Below, piece by piece: positions 7,474 to 16,417 of a stretch of 64,000 bases of DNA. The stretch lies in the NCBI GenBank assembly GCA_020628865.1, contig JAHDEJ010000019.1:24140-88139 (forward strand). The letters run 5' to 3'. The stretch comes from Acidimicrobiales bacterium (GTDB lineage: Bacteria; Actinomycetota; Acidimicrobiia; Acidimicrobiales; SHLQ01). The position numbers and the translations under genes are program-made. The notes beneath the pieces were generated by a model that saw only the letters and a program-made list of their open reading frames with translations, did no database searches and was not told where the DNA came from. Numbering within the stretch: the stretch's first letter is position 1; every line of letters starts with the position of its first letter.

Positions 7474-8921
7474 GTTGCCTCCCCATCGGTGGAGATCGTT
7501 CGTCGTTGCGCGCCGAGACCGATAGCGATCAGCACGAGCACGAAGGGCAGGACCTGGGCGCGCTGCCGGCTGAGAATGCCGAAGTTGCCGATGGCGGAGA
7601 ACAGGAAGATGAACACCGACGTGAAGGCGACGGAGTGCAGCATGAGGCCGTTGGAGAGCAGCCGACGCCGTTCGGCCAGCAGGCCGGGGATCGACCAGGC
7701 GAGCAGCCCAGCCAGGACCATGCCTTCCAGTGCGGACGCGAACGCCATCACGTTGTTCGCTTCCCACGGGAAGGGTCGGATGAGCACGGTGACCGCCGCA
7801 AGCGGATAGTCGAGCGGCGAGTCAACCCGCACGACCTGGAACTGGGAGAGATCCTGCGACGTGCGGTTCTGGGCGAAGTCGAGGGCCACGCCGATGTCCT
7901 CGATACCGTCGATGCCTTCGAGTCCGAAGAGGTCGGCGGATGCGGAGGACAGCCACGTCGTCCCGATGGCGACGACGGCGACGACAGCGAGCTGGGCGAG
8001 GATGCGGGACCGGCCCCGTTCGTGACGAGCCAGCATGCCGACGACAAGGGCGCTGAGCACGATGAGTGCCACGTGCGGCCGGACCATGCCAACGGAGAAC
8101 AGGCCGGCGAGGAGGAGCAGACTGCCGCTCGCCTGCCGGCGATAGACGCGACTCGCCCCCTGCATCGTCAGCCCGACCCCGAACAGGACGACCGATTCCT
8201 TGCCGATCGACGACGGCCAGAAGCTGAGCGCCGGCCACGCCATCACCAGAACGGCGAGCAGGCGGAACTGGCGCTGCGACACCGTCGAACGGATCGCCAT
8301 GAGAAACAACACCTGACCGATGAACGCGAGCGCAGCGAACACCAGGTAGGTGGCGACATACGTCGAACCGGTGAACAGATTGATGATGCCGGACAGCCAT
8401 CGAACGGCGCCCGTTCCGGGCACGGCGCGTCCGGCGTCGACGGAGAAGTCCAGCGCGCGGAGGCTGCGGGCGATTCGCTCGCCTTCTCGCTGATAGTCGA
8501 CCGCGTCGACGCCTCCGAGGAGGCGCGGAACGGCAGCGAGCATGCGCAGGCCGAGACCGGCGAGGAGGATCGTGACCGTGCCCTTGCCGGCGGTCGGTTC
8601 AACCCAGCGTCGGAGCGCTGCGGCACCACCGACGGCGATCGCGGGTACCAGCAGGACGCCGGCGAGCGTGTCGGCGCGCTCGAGCACGCCGAGGACGCCG
8701 AAGAGCAGCGCTGCGGCAACGGTCGACACAAGCGCGACGATGCGCCAGCTGGTCTCTTCGTGATGGAGATACGGCCCCGTGGTGGGCCGCATGCTCAGCG
8801 GCGCGTTTCCACGCCGCCCGACCGTGATCCGCTTCGTTCCCGCCCGCTCACTCGGCCGAGGAATCGCTCGCTCGGTGGTGGACACGACCGACATGGGCTC
8901 AGTCGTCCCCGTCGCCGTCAT
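7470..8921 (-). CDS. Polytopic membrane protein of the polysaccharide locus, possibly Wzy-like
   Basis: This 483-residue protein has a charged N-terminal tail (about 55 residues) and roughly ten hydrophobic segments, beginning WRIVALVSTVAAALLFGVLG. Conserved-looking loops include FWPSSIGKESVVLFG in the middle and GNFGILSRQRAQVLPFVLVL near the end, patterns I associate with membrane proteins in actinobacterial exopolysaccharide clusters. It may be a polymerase or ligase, but it lacks the clear Wzy_C signature of the protein at 41232. ATG 8921 overlaps the upstream BY-kinase gene by 23 bases; ATG 8894, just past that gene's stop, is an equally good start. The 3' end overlaps the next gene as ATGA, implying translational coupling. 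Confidence 0.7.
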   Translation of the reverse strand: MTATGTTEPMSVVSTTERAIPRPSERAGTKRITVGRRGNAPLSMRPTTGPYLHHEETSWRIVALVSTVAAALLFGVLGVLERADTLAGVLLVPAIAVGGAAALRRWVEPTAGKGTVTILLAGLGLRMLAAVPRLLGGVDAVDYQREGERIARSLRALDFSVDAGRAVPGTGAVRWLSGIINLFTGSTYVATYLVFAALAFIGQVLFLMAIRSTVSQRQFRLLAVLVMAWPALSFWPSSIGKESVVLFGVGLTMQGASRVYRRQASGSLLLLAGLFSVGMVRPHVALIVLSALVVGMLARHERGRSRILAQLAVVAVVAIGTTWLSSASADLFGLEGIDGIEDIGVALDFAQNRTSQDLSQFQVVRVDSPLDYPLAAVTVLIRPFPWEANNVMAFASALEGMVLAGLLAWSIPGLLAERRRLLSNGLMLHSVAFTSVFIFLFSAIGNFGILSRQRAQVLPFVLVLIAIGLGAQRRTISTDGEAT

Positions 8922-10884
8922 CGTCGAGGGTCAGTTCGTCGTCGAGTTCGTCATCGGCGTGGTCGATGAGTTCGAGTTCGTCATCAGCATCGAGGCCGAC
9001 CGCAAGATCGAGGTCATCGATCTCCGATTCGCCGTCGTCAGCGAGATCGATGTCGACGTCGGCGTTGCGACCCGAGAACAACCGGCGTTTCGGTTCGCTC
9101 GGCGCGCTTCGCTCTTCGCTGTAGTACGAGCCGTAGTAGTAGTACTCGTCCGATGAGCGGGCATCGACCGCGGTGAGGGCGAGACCGAGAACGTGCGCCC
9201 GGCGACGCTCGAGGATCTCGGCGGCGCGGTCGGCGGCATGCACGGTGGTCTTGCCGGCCCGAAGGACCAGAACGACGTCGTCGACGAGGTCGAGGAGATC
9301 GATCGCATCGTTCGTCGCAAGCACCGGAGCCGTGTCGATGATGATCAGGTCGTACACCTGGCGGGCCTGCTGGATGATCTTTCGCTGTTCGGCGATGACC
9401 TCCGTCGGCGGAGCATCCCGATCGTCGATGACGTTGGAGATGAGTTCGATTTCGTCGATAGCGGTCGTGTTGATGTCCATCGGGGTGTCTGCGGCGTCGA
9501 GGTGCAGGTGGAGCCGTGGGCGCCGGAAGTCGCAGTTGATCAGCAACACGGACTGGCCGGCTTCGGCGAGCATCGCACCGAGATTGGCAACCGTGGTCGT
9601 CTTGCCCTCTGCCGGACCCGGCGACGTGACGAGAACGACCTGACTGTTCCGGCCGGAGCGGGAACGATGCGCATAGGAGATCGTGCTCGCCAGCGCGCGG
9701 TGCTGCTCGGCGAAGCGGCTGCGAGGTGTGTCGACGGAGATGAGGTCGGTGCGGCGGCGCTTGCGGCGGCCCACAGCGGGTACCTCGGCGATGACCGGAA
9801 GGTCGAGCACCTCTTCGACCTGCCGCTTGGAGCGGACCCGGTTGTCGATACGGCTGAGGAAGCCGATCAGCGCAACGCCCAGCAGCAGACCGAGTGCCGC
9901 TCCGGCCGCGGTGCGCGGCACGGCGCCGGTCGGAAGGTTGGCGCTGACGACCGAGAGCGCCCCACCGGACGTGTTCTCCTCGACCTCATCGCCGAAGAGG
10001 GCGATGACGTTCTGTCCGAGGGCGGCCTTGTCGACGAGCTCGTCGTACCGGCTCTCCGAGATCACCTGTGAGGTTCCCTCCGCGGACCGGAGCGTTTCGA
10101 GAGGAACGATGGGAACACCGTCGGCTCGGGCATCGAGCAGCGAGGCGTTGGCGAAGATTCGGGCGCTCAGGAACTGCTGCTCGTCCTGTTCGAGCAGTGC
10201 GATCTGTCCTTCATCCTCGGCAGCGACTGCGATGGCGAGTTCCGCTCGGACGCCGGCGAGGTTCGCCTCCGCCTCGTCGAGTCGGGACTGGGCCGAGGCG
10301 ATTGCGTCCTCGGCGTAGCTGGTCGCTTCGGCGTCGAGGTGGGCGAAGAGTGCGGTGGCGAAGGCGTCGGCGAGGACTTCGGCCTCGGCCGGCGTGGGTG
10401 CGACTGCGACGATGTCGAGCGACTCGCTGTCCGACCGGATGATCACGCGCACCTGCGTGGCGACCTGATCGGCGGTCAGACCAGTGGCGTCGGCCACCGC
10501 TGCCGGTACGTCGCCGACGGTGATGCGCTTGGCGAGGGTGTTCAGGTTGCGCACGCTGAGGACGGCCTGGGTGTTGGGCACGTTGCTGTCGAGGACCAGG
10601 ACATGCGACCCCTGGTAGTGGTCGACCTCGATGGGTGCGACGGTGGCTTCTTCGGCCATGGCGGCGCTCACCCAACCGAGCGCGGCACCGAGCAGCACGA
10701 AGGCCACCAGCATGCGCCACCGACGCGTGTAGCTCCGGAAGGTTCGAACGGGGTCATCGCCGCCGATCCGGCCGCGCCGGTCGGGGTCGTGGATGACGAC
10801 CGGTCGGTCATCGATCACCAGATCGGAGGACCTCGCGTGGGAGGATTCCGGGATCGTTTCTTCGGCGAAAGCCCTTGTTTCCAT
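8899..10884 (-). CDS. Wzz-type chain-length regulator fused to a bacterial tyrosine kinase, acidic tail
   Basis: This 661-residue inner-membrane protein has transmembrane helices at about 58-77 and 325-345, flanking a periplasmic segment with coiled coil (about 190-240). The cytoplasmic BY-kinase domain carries Walker A 421-430 (SPGPAEGKTT), Walker A' LLINCDFRRPR (447-457) and Walker B LIIIDTAPV. It is shorter than usual between A' and B and lacks the usual NPxELL motif. The autophosphorylation cluster is YYYYGSYY at 581-588, followed by an unusual 55-residue Asp/Glu tail to the C-terminus. Such proteins control polymer length through cyclic phosphorylation. It heads a three-gene operon, divergent from a GT4 gene across a 105-base regulatory gap. 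Confidence 0.9.
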   Translation of the reverse strand: METRAFAEETIPESSHARSSDLVIDDRPVVIHDPDRRGRIGGDDPVRTFRSYTRRWRMLVAFVLLGAALGWVSAAMAEEATVAPIEVDHYQGSHVLVLDSNVPNTQAVLSVRNLNTLAKRITVGDVPAAVADATGLTADQVATQVRVIIRSDSESLDIVAVAPTPAEAEVLADAFATALFAHLDAEATSYAEDAIASAQSRLDEAEANLAGVRAELAIAVAAEDEGQIALLEQDEQQFLSARIFANASLLDARADGVPIVPLETLRSAEGTSQVISESRYDELVDKAALGQNVIALFGDEVEENTSGGALSVVSANLPTGAVPRTAAGAALGLLLGVALIGFLSRIDNRVRSKRQVEEVLDLPVIAEVPAVGRRKRRRTDLISVDTPRSRFAEQHRALASTISYAHRSRSGRNSQVVLVTSPGPAEGKTTTVANLGAMLAEAGQSVLLINCDFRRPRLHLHLDAADTPMDINTTAIDEIELISNVIDDRDAPPTEVIAEQRKIIQQARQVYDLIIIDTAPVLATNDAIDLLDLVDDVVLVLRAGKTTVHAADRAAEILERRRAHVLGLALTAVDARSSDEYYYYGSYYSEERSAPSEPKRRLFSGRNADVDIDLADDGESEIDDLDLAVGLDADDELELIDHADDELDDELTLDDDGDGDD

Positions 10885-10901
10885 GTGGTTGTCAACACCC
10901 T

Positions 10902-10939
10902 GCCGCGTGCGCGGCGCTTCTCATTCGACCCTGTACAGG
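10902..10939. promoter_or_regulatory. Two palindromes in the divergent BY-kinase / GT4 intergenic region
   Basis: Between the divergent genes lie a GC palindrome GCCGCG-TG-CGCGGC (10902-10915) and the perfect 10-base palindrome CCTGTACAGG (10930-10939). Both are symmetric enough to be dimeric-regulator sites or, for the first, an mRNA hairpin in the BY-kinase leader. Assignment to a regulator is not possible from sequence alone. Confidence 0.35.
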
Positions 10940-10989
10940 TGTCATGTCGGCCGGATGGCCTGCATCGTGAGCCATCGGGGGCACTTCGA

Positions 10990-12135
10990 GTGAGTCGTTT
11001 CGCCCGGTCCACCGCGCACGGTGCCTCTGCCGACGACCAGGGGCGGATTCGCGTCGTACATGTGGTGAAAGGGCTCGGTCCCGGCGGGGCGGAGCGCCTG
11101 ATCCTGAATCAGCTTCGATCCGCCGACCGATCGGCCTTCGACTACCGCGTACTTCGACTCATCGAGGCGAAGGATCACCTCGTCCCCGAGATCGAGGCCT
11201 TGGATGTCCCGGTGGGTCTCGTGGGGTCGGGCGCCGGCTGGCCATTGAAGCTGCGGAAGATGTTGCGGGTGGAACAGCCGGATGTCGTGCACGTCCACTC
11301 GCCGGTCATCGCCTCGTTCGTGCGTCTGAGCAACCTGCTGAGTGGACGACGGTTTCGCATCGTCACGACCGAACACAACCGTTGGCCCCGCCATCATCGC
11401 CTGACCAGGCTGGCCAACCGCGTCACGGTCGGGCTCGACGATGCCACGATCGCCGTCTCCGACGACGTGTTGGCGTCCATGTCCCCCAGAGCGCGGCAGC
11501 GCACCCGGGCGCTGCGCCACGGCATTCCGATCGACGAGGTGCGCTCGGCCCGCGACCAGCGTGATGCGATGCGAACAACGCTCGGCATCGACGGTGTGGT
11601 GGTCGGCATCGTCGCCAACTTCCGGCCGGAGAAGGCCTACGACGTATTCCTCGCCGCCGTGCACGAAGCTGCGGGACGCAACGAGGACCTCCACTTCGTC
11701 GTGGTCGGGCAGGGTCCGGGTGAAGCCGATTTCCGGTCGGCGGTTGCCGCCGGACCCCATACGGAGCGCATCTCCGTCCTCGGGTATCGCGCCGACGCCC
11801 GGCAGGTCATGGCAGCGTTCGACGTCTTCACCCTCTCTTCGAGGCACGAGGGGCTGCCGGTCTCGCTGATGGAGGCGTTTGCCCTCGGGCTCCCCGTCGT
11901 CGCCACACGGGCCGGGGGTGTGCCCGAAGCGGTGCGCGACGGTGTGGAGGGCATGCTCGTTGCCGTCGATGACGCATCGGCGTTGGCCGACGGTTGGGTG
12001 CGGCTTGCCGAGGATCCGGCGCTCCGAGCCGAGATGGCTCAGGCAGCTTCGATGGCGGCTTCGAGTTTCGACGCAGCGTCCTCGACGAGGGAGATCGAAT
12101 CCTCGTATCGCAGGTTGATGACCGATTCGGGTTGA
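10990..12135 (+). CDS. Glycosyltransferase family 4 (GT-B)
   Basis: This predicted 381-residue cytosolic retaining GT4 uses a nucleotide-sugar donor on a lipid-linked glycan. The N-terminal acceptor half shows HVVKGLGPGGAERLILNQL and PDVVHVHSPV. The C-terminal donor half has VVGIVANFRPEKAYD and the diagnostic LSSRHEGLPVSLMEAFALGLPVVATRAGGVPEAV with the conserved E-x7-E arrangement. GTG 10990 is chosen because the upstream extension is non-homologous and lies in the promoter gap. Its last 97 bases overlap the 3' end of the convergent GT4 gene. The sugar specificity cannot be told. Confidence 0.9.
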   Translation: MSRFARSTAHGASADDQGRIRVVHVVKGLGPGGAERLILNQLRSADRSAFDYRVLRLIEAKDHLVPEIEALDVPVGLVGSGAGWPLKLRKMLRVEQPDVVHVHSPVIASFVRLSNLLSGRRFRIVTTEHNRWPRHHRLTRLANRVTVGLDDATIAVSDDVLASMSPRARQRTRALRHGIPIDEVRSARDQRDAMRTTLGIDGVVVGIVANFRPEKAYDVFLAAVHEAAGRNEDLHFVVVGQGPGEADFRSAVAAGPHTERISVLGYRADARQVMAAFDVFTLSSRHEGLPVSLMEAFALGLPVVATRAGGVPEAVRDGVEGMLVAVDDASALADGWVRLAEDPALRAEMAQAASMAASSFDAASSTREIESSYRRLMTDSG

Positions 12136-13304
12136 CCGCTGACGAAGCCGGCGGCCTGCAGCTGTCGTTTGTAGACGTCGAGCGTGAGGTCGATCACGCG
12201 GTTCTGATCGAAGTGCTTGTGGGCACGTCGAACGGCGGCCTGCGACATTGCAGAGCGCGTGCCGGGTGCCGAGGCGAGCTGCACGATCGCGCGGGCGAGC
12301 GGACGGGAGCGACCGACCGGGACGAGGAGGCCGGTGGTTCCGTCGTCGACCACCTGTCGACATCCGCGGATGTCGGTGGCGATGACCGGCACGCCCATTG
12401 CGCTCGCTTCCATGGCGGCTCGAGGTACACCTTCACGATGCGACGGCAACACGAACAGGTCGAGCGCGGAGTAGATGGTTTCGACGTCGGTCCGCTGACC
12501 GAGGAACTCGACGCCGAGGTCGCGCATGCGATCGATCGACGCGACGTCGACGGCGCCAGCCTTACCCGGTTCCATCGGGCCCACCACGAGGACCTTGATG
12601 TCCCTGTAGCCGGCTCGTTGGAGGTCCTCGATCGCGTCGAAGAGTTCGCGGTAGCCCTTTTCCCAGACGAGTCGGGCCACCGTGCCGACCACGATCGTGT
12701 CGGGCCCGATGCCGAGGTTTCGGCGAAGCCGCATGCCGCGTGCCCGGTTGGTTGCGGTGCGGGAGAACCGATCGAGATCGACGCCGTTACCCAGGTGGAC
12801 GAGCTTGTTGCGGGGTGCGCCGAGCTGCCGGAGTTTGGTGACGTCTTCTTCGTTCTGAACGAGTTCCATGTCGGAGAAGCGGAGCGCAAGGGCCTCGGCC
12901 GCGTAGACCGCACCCTTGCGACGGAGCCGATCCGTCGGTTGGGCGTAGAGCCCGTGGACCGTGTTGACGACGATGGGCACACCGCGGCGGTGACCCATGA
13001 GACGACCGATCAGTCCGGGCTTCGGGTTGTGCGTGTGAAGGATGTGCGGCTGCACGTCGGCGAGCACGCTGGCGAGCTCTCGCGCCGCTCGAAGATCCGA
13101 CAGCGGATCCATCGAGCGCGTGAACGAGCGGATCGGCACGTGGCGGATCCCGGCCTCCCGGATTGCGGCGACGTGCGGTCCTGGTGCGGACACGGTCGTG
13201 ACGTCGTACCCCTCTTCGATGAACGCCTGCAGCTGTGGCGAGAGCAGCCAGTCGATGCTGATGTCGGTGGTGGTGACATGGACGAGGCGAGGGGTGAAGG
13301 TCAT
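12039..13304 (-). CDS. Glycosyltransferase family 4 (GT-B)
   Basis: This 421-residue GT4 has PHILHTHNPKPGLIGRLMG and NTVHGLYA in the acceptor half, and VVGTVARLVWEKGYREL, LGQRTDVETIYSALDLFVLPSHREGVPRAAMEA in the donor half, resembling the capsular/EPS PelF-EpsF group. About 35 C-terminal residues after the usual family end (from AAGFVSGQPE onward) lie antisense to the plus-strand GT4 gene. ATG 13304 overlaps the stop of the deacetylase gene by four bases (ATGA), so the two are coupled. Confidence 0.9.
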   Translation of the reverse strand: MTFTPRLVHVTTTDISIDWLLSPQLQAFIEEGYDVTTVSAPGPHVAAIREAGIRHVPIRSFTRSMDPLSDLRAARELASVLADVQPHILHTHNPKPGLIGRLMGHRRGVPIVVNTVHGLYAQPTDRLRRKGAVYAAEALALRFSDMELVQNEEDVTKLRQLGAPRNKLVHLGNGVDLDRFSRTATNRARGMRLRRNLGIGPDTIVVGTVARLVWEKGYRELFDAIEDLQRAGYRDIKVLVVGPMEPGKAGAVDVASIDRMRDLGVEFLGQRTDVETIYSALDLFVLPSHREGVPRAAMEASAMGVPVIATDIRGCRQVVDDGTTGLLVPVGRSRPLARAIVQLASAPGTRSAMSQAAVRRAHKHFDQNRVIDLTLDVYKRQLQAAGFVSGQPESVINLRYEDSISLVEDAASKLEAAIEAA

Positions 13305-14146
13305 GCTGCGAGCCCCCGGTACCGGACCGTGTTCAGGACCCGACGGACATCGTCTTCGGCTCGCATGCCACCTTCGGTCTTGCGGACGAATCCGTCCCAT
13401 TCGTCGGCGTTCTGGATCGGTGACCGTTGGAGTCGCCATGGGTCGGTCTGCCCGGGTTGGTTCGCACGCGTCCCGGCGAGGGCCGCAGAGTGGAAGCGGG
13501 AACGAACGGCTTCTTCGCTCTCCGGGTTGGCGAGGAGCGCCTTCGGATAGGCGAAGTGGAGTGGCGAGATGCCGATCTCCTCGCGGATTCGTCCGATCGA
13601 GGTGTCCAGCTCCAGTTGTGCGCTGAGGTGGTCGGTGCGATCGAGCAGGGCGTGGGTGTGCGTGTGCGACCCGACGGTGACGAGTCCGGTGGACACACAC
13701 TCTCGAAGACCGTCCCAGCTGATCGGCTTCGCTCCGCCCGGGAATTCGCGGTCGAGGTCGACGTGGGCTGTGGCCACGAAGACGGTGGCGGGAAGTTCGA
13801 ACTCGACGAGCACGGGGAGCACTTCGTCGACGAAGTCGGCGGTGCCGTCGTCGAAGGTGATGACCTTGGAGCCGTGTGGGCTCTCGGGATCGGAGATCAC
13901 GTCCACGGCGCTGTCCATGTCGATCACCGAACGGCCTTCGGCGAGATACTGCATCTGGTCCCGGAACATTCCGCGGTCCATGTCGACCGGGCTCAGCGTG
14001 CGGCGACCGACGCGGTGATAGCTGAGGATGACGACACCGTCCGTTCGGGGCAGCGCAGCGTCAACCGTGAGGGCGAGACGTTTGGCGACTCGCCGCATCG
14101 CACTGGCGTCGTTCTGGTGCAGAGCTGTAACAGTCACGGTGTCCAA
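13301..14146 (-). CDS. Polysaccharide deacetylase family protein (carbohydrate esterase 4 / NodB fold)
   Basis: This is a metal-dependent N- or O-deacetylase candidate of about 281 residues. Motif 1 is VITFDDGTADF with the catalytic and metal-binding Asp pair; motif 2 is GSHTHTHALL (H-x3-H); an N-terminal VILSYHRVG strand and a later FAYPKALLANPE match the family. No signal peptide is obvious, so it may act on lipid-linked intermediates in the cytoplasm. The start is ambiguous: TTG 14146 has an AAGGGG ribosome site six bases upstream, while GTG 14137 and ATG 14098 are in frame. It is first of a two-gene operon with the GT4 gene and divergent from the GNAT gene. Confidence 0.82.
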   Translation of the reverse strand: MDTVTVTALHQNDASAMRRVAKRLALTVDAALPRTDGVVILSYHRVGRRTLSPVDMDRGMFRDQMQYLAEGRSVIDMDSAVDVISDPESPHGSKVITFDDGTADFVDEVLPVLVEFELPATVFVATAHVDLDREFPGGAKPISWDGLRECVSTGLVTVGSHTHTHALLDRTDHLSAQLELDTSIGRIREEIGISPLHFAYPKALLANPESEEAVRSRFHSAALAGTRANQPGQTDPWRLQRSPIQNADEWDGFVRKTEGGMRAEDDVRRVLNTVRYRGLAA

Positions 14147-14249
14147 TCGGCACCCCTTGTGCCGATATGAGGCGTAGGACTCACCGTTGGCAGCCACGCG
14201 AAAGGTGACGTTGCCCGGTGCCCGTGGTGGCCGATCGCGGCTGGGTACG

Positions 14250-15200
14250 ATGCTGGCCGTGAGCAAGGACGTCATCATCCGAGAAGCCGGCGCCGGCGAC
14301 ATCGAACAGATCCTCGATGTCTGTTCGCAGGCACTCGGATGGTCGTCGCCCGAATGGGACCGGGAACTCTTCTTGTGGAAACACAACCGGAGCGCGTTCG
14401 GCCCCTCGCTCGTCCTTGTGGCCGAGGACGCAACCGGCCTGCTTGCGGTGCGGCCGCTCATGCAATGGCGGTTTCAGTCGCACGAGGGAGAGATCCGGGC
14501 GGCCCGAGCCGTGGACACGGCCACTCGCCCCGATGCGCAAGGTCGTGGGCTCTTCCGTCGCCTGACCGAGTTCGGTCTGGAACGGCTGCGGTCGCAGGGT
14601 GTCGCCTTCATCTTCAACACGCCGAACTCGAAGAGCCGCCCCGGATACCTCAAGTTGGGCTGGCACGACGCCGGCAAGGTCGAATTCGGCGTTCGGGTGA
14701 GCTCGCCGCTTGCGCTGCCCCGCATGATGCGGAGCCGGGTCGCTGCCACCAAGCCGAGCATCGAGACGCCGGACCTGGGGATGGACCCGGCCACCTTCCT
14801 CCGGACCCTGCCCGAAATTCCGATTCGGTCGGGTCGGCGCTGGCGCACGGCCCACACGCTCGAGAGCCTGCTCTGGCGGTACACGGCCGGCCCGGTGACC
14901 TATCGGGCGCTCCCCATGTCGGGCACCGCCGGCGCCATCGTTCGAGTGCGTCAACGAGGGCAGACCCGCGAACTCGTCGTCGCCGAACAAATCGGCCAGG
15001 TCGACGACTCGACCGAACGGGACATCCTGCTGTCGGCGATGCGCCAATCCGACGCCGACCATCTGATCGGTGCGACGAGCACCGCCGGCACGATGGCCAC
15101 CAATCGTGTGGGGCCCGGCCTCACGATGCGTGAGGTGGCCGTGTACTCACCGGCAGCAGAGGACATGGCCTGGGCGCCCGGAGACCTCGAACTGTTCTGA
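14250..15200 (+). CDS. GNAT-family N-acyltransferase
   Basis: This is a protein of about 316 residues whose first half is a GNAT domain: VIIREAGAGDIEQILDVC at the N-terminus, then RAARAVDTATRPDAQGRGLFRRLTEF, the acetyl-CoA pyrophosphate-binding loop (Q/RxxGxG/A type). A second, less conserved domain (about 150-316) is typical of GNAT proteins in polysaccharide loci that acylate sugar amino groups or lipid-linked sugars. ATG 14250 and GTG 14259 are both plausible starts. It stands alone between a divergent deacetylase operon and the large GT operon; the substrate is unknown. Confidence 0.75.
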   Translation: MLAVSKDVIIREAGAGDIEQILDVCSQALGWSSPEWDRELFLWKHNRSAFGPSLVLVAEDATGLLAVRPLMQWRFQSHEGEIRAARAVDTATRPDAQGRGLFRRLTEFGLERLRSQGVAFIFNTPNSKSRPGYLKLGWHDAGKVEFGVRVSSPLALPRMMRSRVAATKPSIETPDLGMDPATFLRTLPEIPIRSGRRWRTAHTLESLLWRYTAGPVTYRALPMSGTAGAIVRVRQRGQTRELVVAEQIGQVDDSTERDILLSAMRQSDADHLIGATSTAGTMATNRVGPGLTMREVAVYSPAAEDMAWAPGDLELF

Positions 15201-15238
15201 CCAGGCAACGCGTCTGGGTCAAATGATTCAACTACGGC

Positions 15239-16417
15239 ATGGTCCGGCCGACCCGAACCGTGATGTTTCCTTCGTCCTCGAAGCGTGGCGGCGCTGGTCC
15301 CAGAATTCTCTTCGTGTCATCCACAACGATGGGCGGCTCCGGTCGCAGCCAACGCGAGCTCGACGCTGCACTGCGCGCCCGCGGGCTCGAAACGATGATG
15401 TTGGTGGACGACTGCTGCGGCCATCAGGTCACACGGTTCCTCCACGAACAGCTCTGGGACGCGTCGGTCCGTTTCCGGGGCACACCCATTCTCGAATCCT
15501 CGACCCGGTGGCTCCGTTCGATCCCCGGACGACGGACCCGATCGGTTCCCACGGACCGGGGCGAGGTTCAGGTCACCCACGCTCCCGAGAACGCCTTCCC
15601 TGACCTCGCGGTCACGTTCGAACCGGACGTGGTGGTTGCATCGAGCATCGCTCGGCCCACGTGGCGGGCCATCCGCGAGACCTGCAGCGTGCTCGGCCTC
15701 CCGACCGTTCTCTACCTTCGTGAAGAGACTGCGCTTCGGCATCTGGAGCCGGACAACGGCACCCACGACCTCGTCCTCGGCAACAGTCAGACGCTGGTCG
15801 AAGGAGCTCGACGGCACGGTGTGGAGGCGCACCTGGTGCCGTCCGTGGTCGACCTGTCCTCGGCTCGCTGCGAGACCAGCCGCCACACGGTGATGCTCGT
15901 GAACCCGAAGGAGAGCCACGGGGTGGGCCGCATCGCCGACCTCGCCCTGAACTTCCCGACGGTCCCGTTCGTCCTCCAGGAGTCGTGGGAGCTGTCGGCA
16001 AAGGAACATGCGTTCATCAATTCGTTGCTCCTCGACCACCCGAACGTCTCGTTCCGACCACGGGTGGCCACGCCGGCCGAGATGTTCCGCGACGTCGGTC
16101 TCCTGCTGGCTCCTCATCGCATCGACAACCGGCCCCGGACCGTGTTGGAGGCACAGCTCAACGGGATTCCCGTTGTGGCGACCGCCCAACCGGGGCTCGT
16201 CGAGGCCGTCGGTGCCGGCGGAATCTGCATTCCTGATGATGCAGATGCTGCTGCCTGGCGCGACGCCGTCTCCTCCATCTGGAGCAACCCGAGCCGCTAC
16301 GCAGAATTGGAGCGAGCGGCCCGAGCCCATGCTGCCCGCCCCGAGGTGGATTCCGGCCACGTCGTCGGAACGTTCATCGATCTGATCGGTGAGCTGGATC
16401 GGAAGGTCGTGCTGTGA
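15239..16417 (+). CDS. Glycosyltransferase (GT4-like, GT-B)
   Basis: This 392-residue protein has an N-terminal Rossmann half (PRILFVSSTTMGGSGRSQREL) and a C-terminal donor-binding half (FRPRVATPAEMFRDVGLLLAPHRIDNRPRTVLEAQLNGIPVVATAQPGLVEAV) with the conserved glutamate of retaining GT-B enzymes. The first residues before RILFV look non-homologous, so ATG 15263 may be the true start. It leads a run of six genes to 20870, each overlapping the previous stop by four bases (GTGA or ATGA), which predicts co-translation of one glycan-building set. Confidence 0.8.
   Translation: MVRPTRTVMFPSSSKRGGAGPRILFVSSTTMGGSGRSQRELDAALRARGLETMMLVDDCCGHQVTRFLHEQLWDASVRFRGTPILESSTRWLRSIPGRRTRSVPTDRGEVQVTHAPENAFPDLAVTFEPDVVVASSIARPTWRAIRETCSVLGLPTVLYLREETALRHLEPDNGTHDLVLGNSQTLVEGARRHGVEAHLVPSVVDLSSARCETSRHTVMLVNPKESHGVGRIADLALNFPTVPFVLQESWELSAKEHAFINSLLLDHPNVSFRPRVATPAEMFRDVGLLLAPHRIDNRPRTVLEAQLNGIPVVATAQPGLVEAVGAGGICIPDDADAAAWRDAVSSIWSNPSRYAELERAARAHAARPEVDSGHVVGTFIDLIGELDRKVVL

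Noticed and set aside
7506..8969. 487-residue plus-strand frame over the polytopic membrane protein
   Set aside because: The encoded sequence is highly charged (Glu/Arg/Asp) shadow composition; the minus frame has clear membrane helices.
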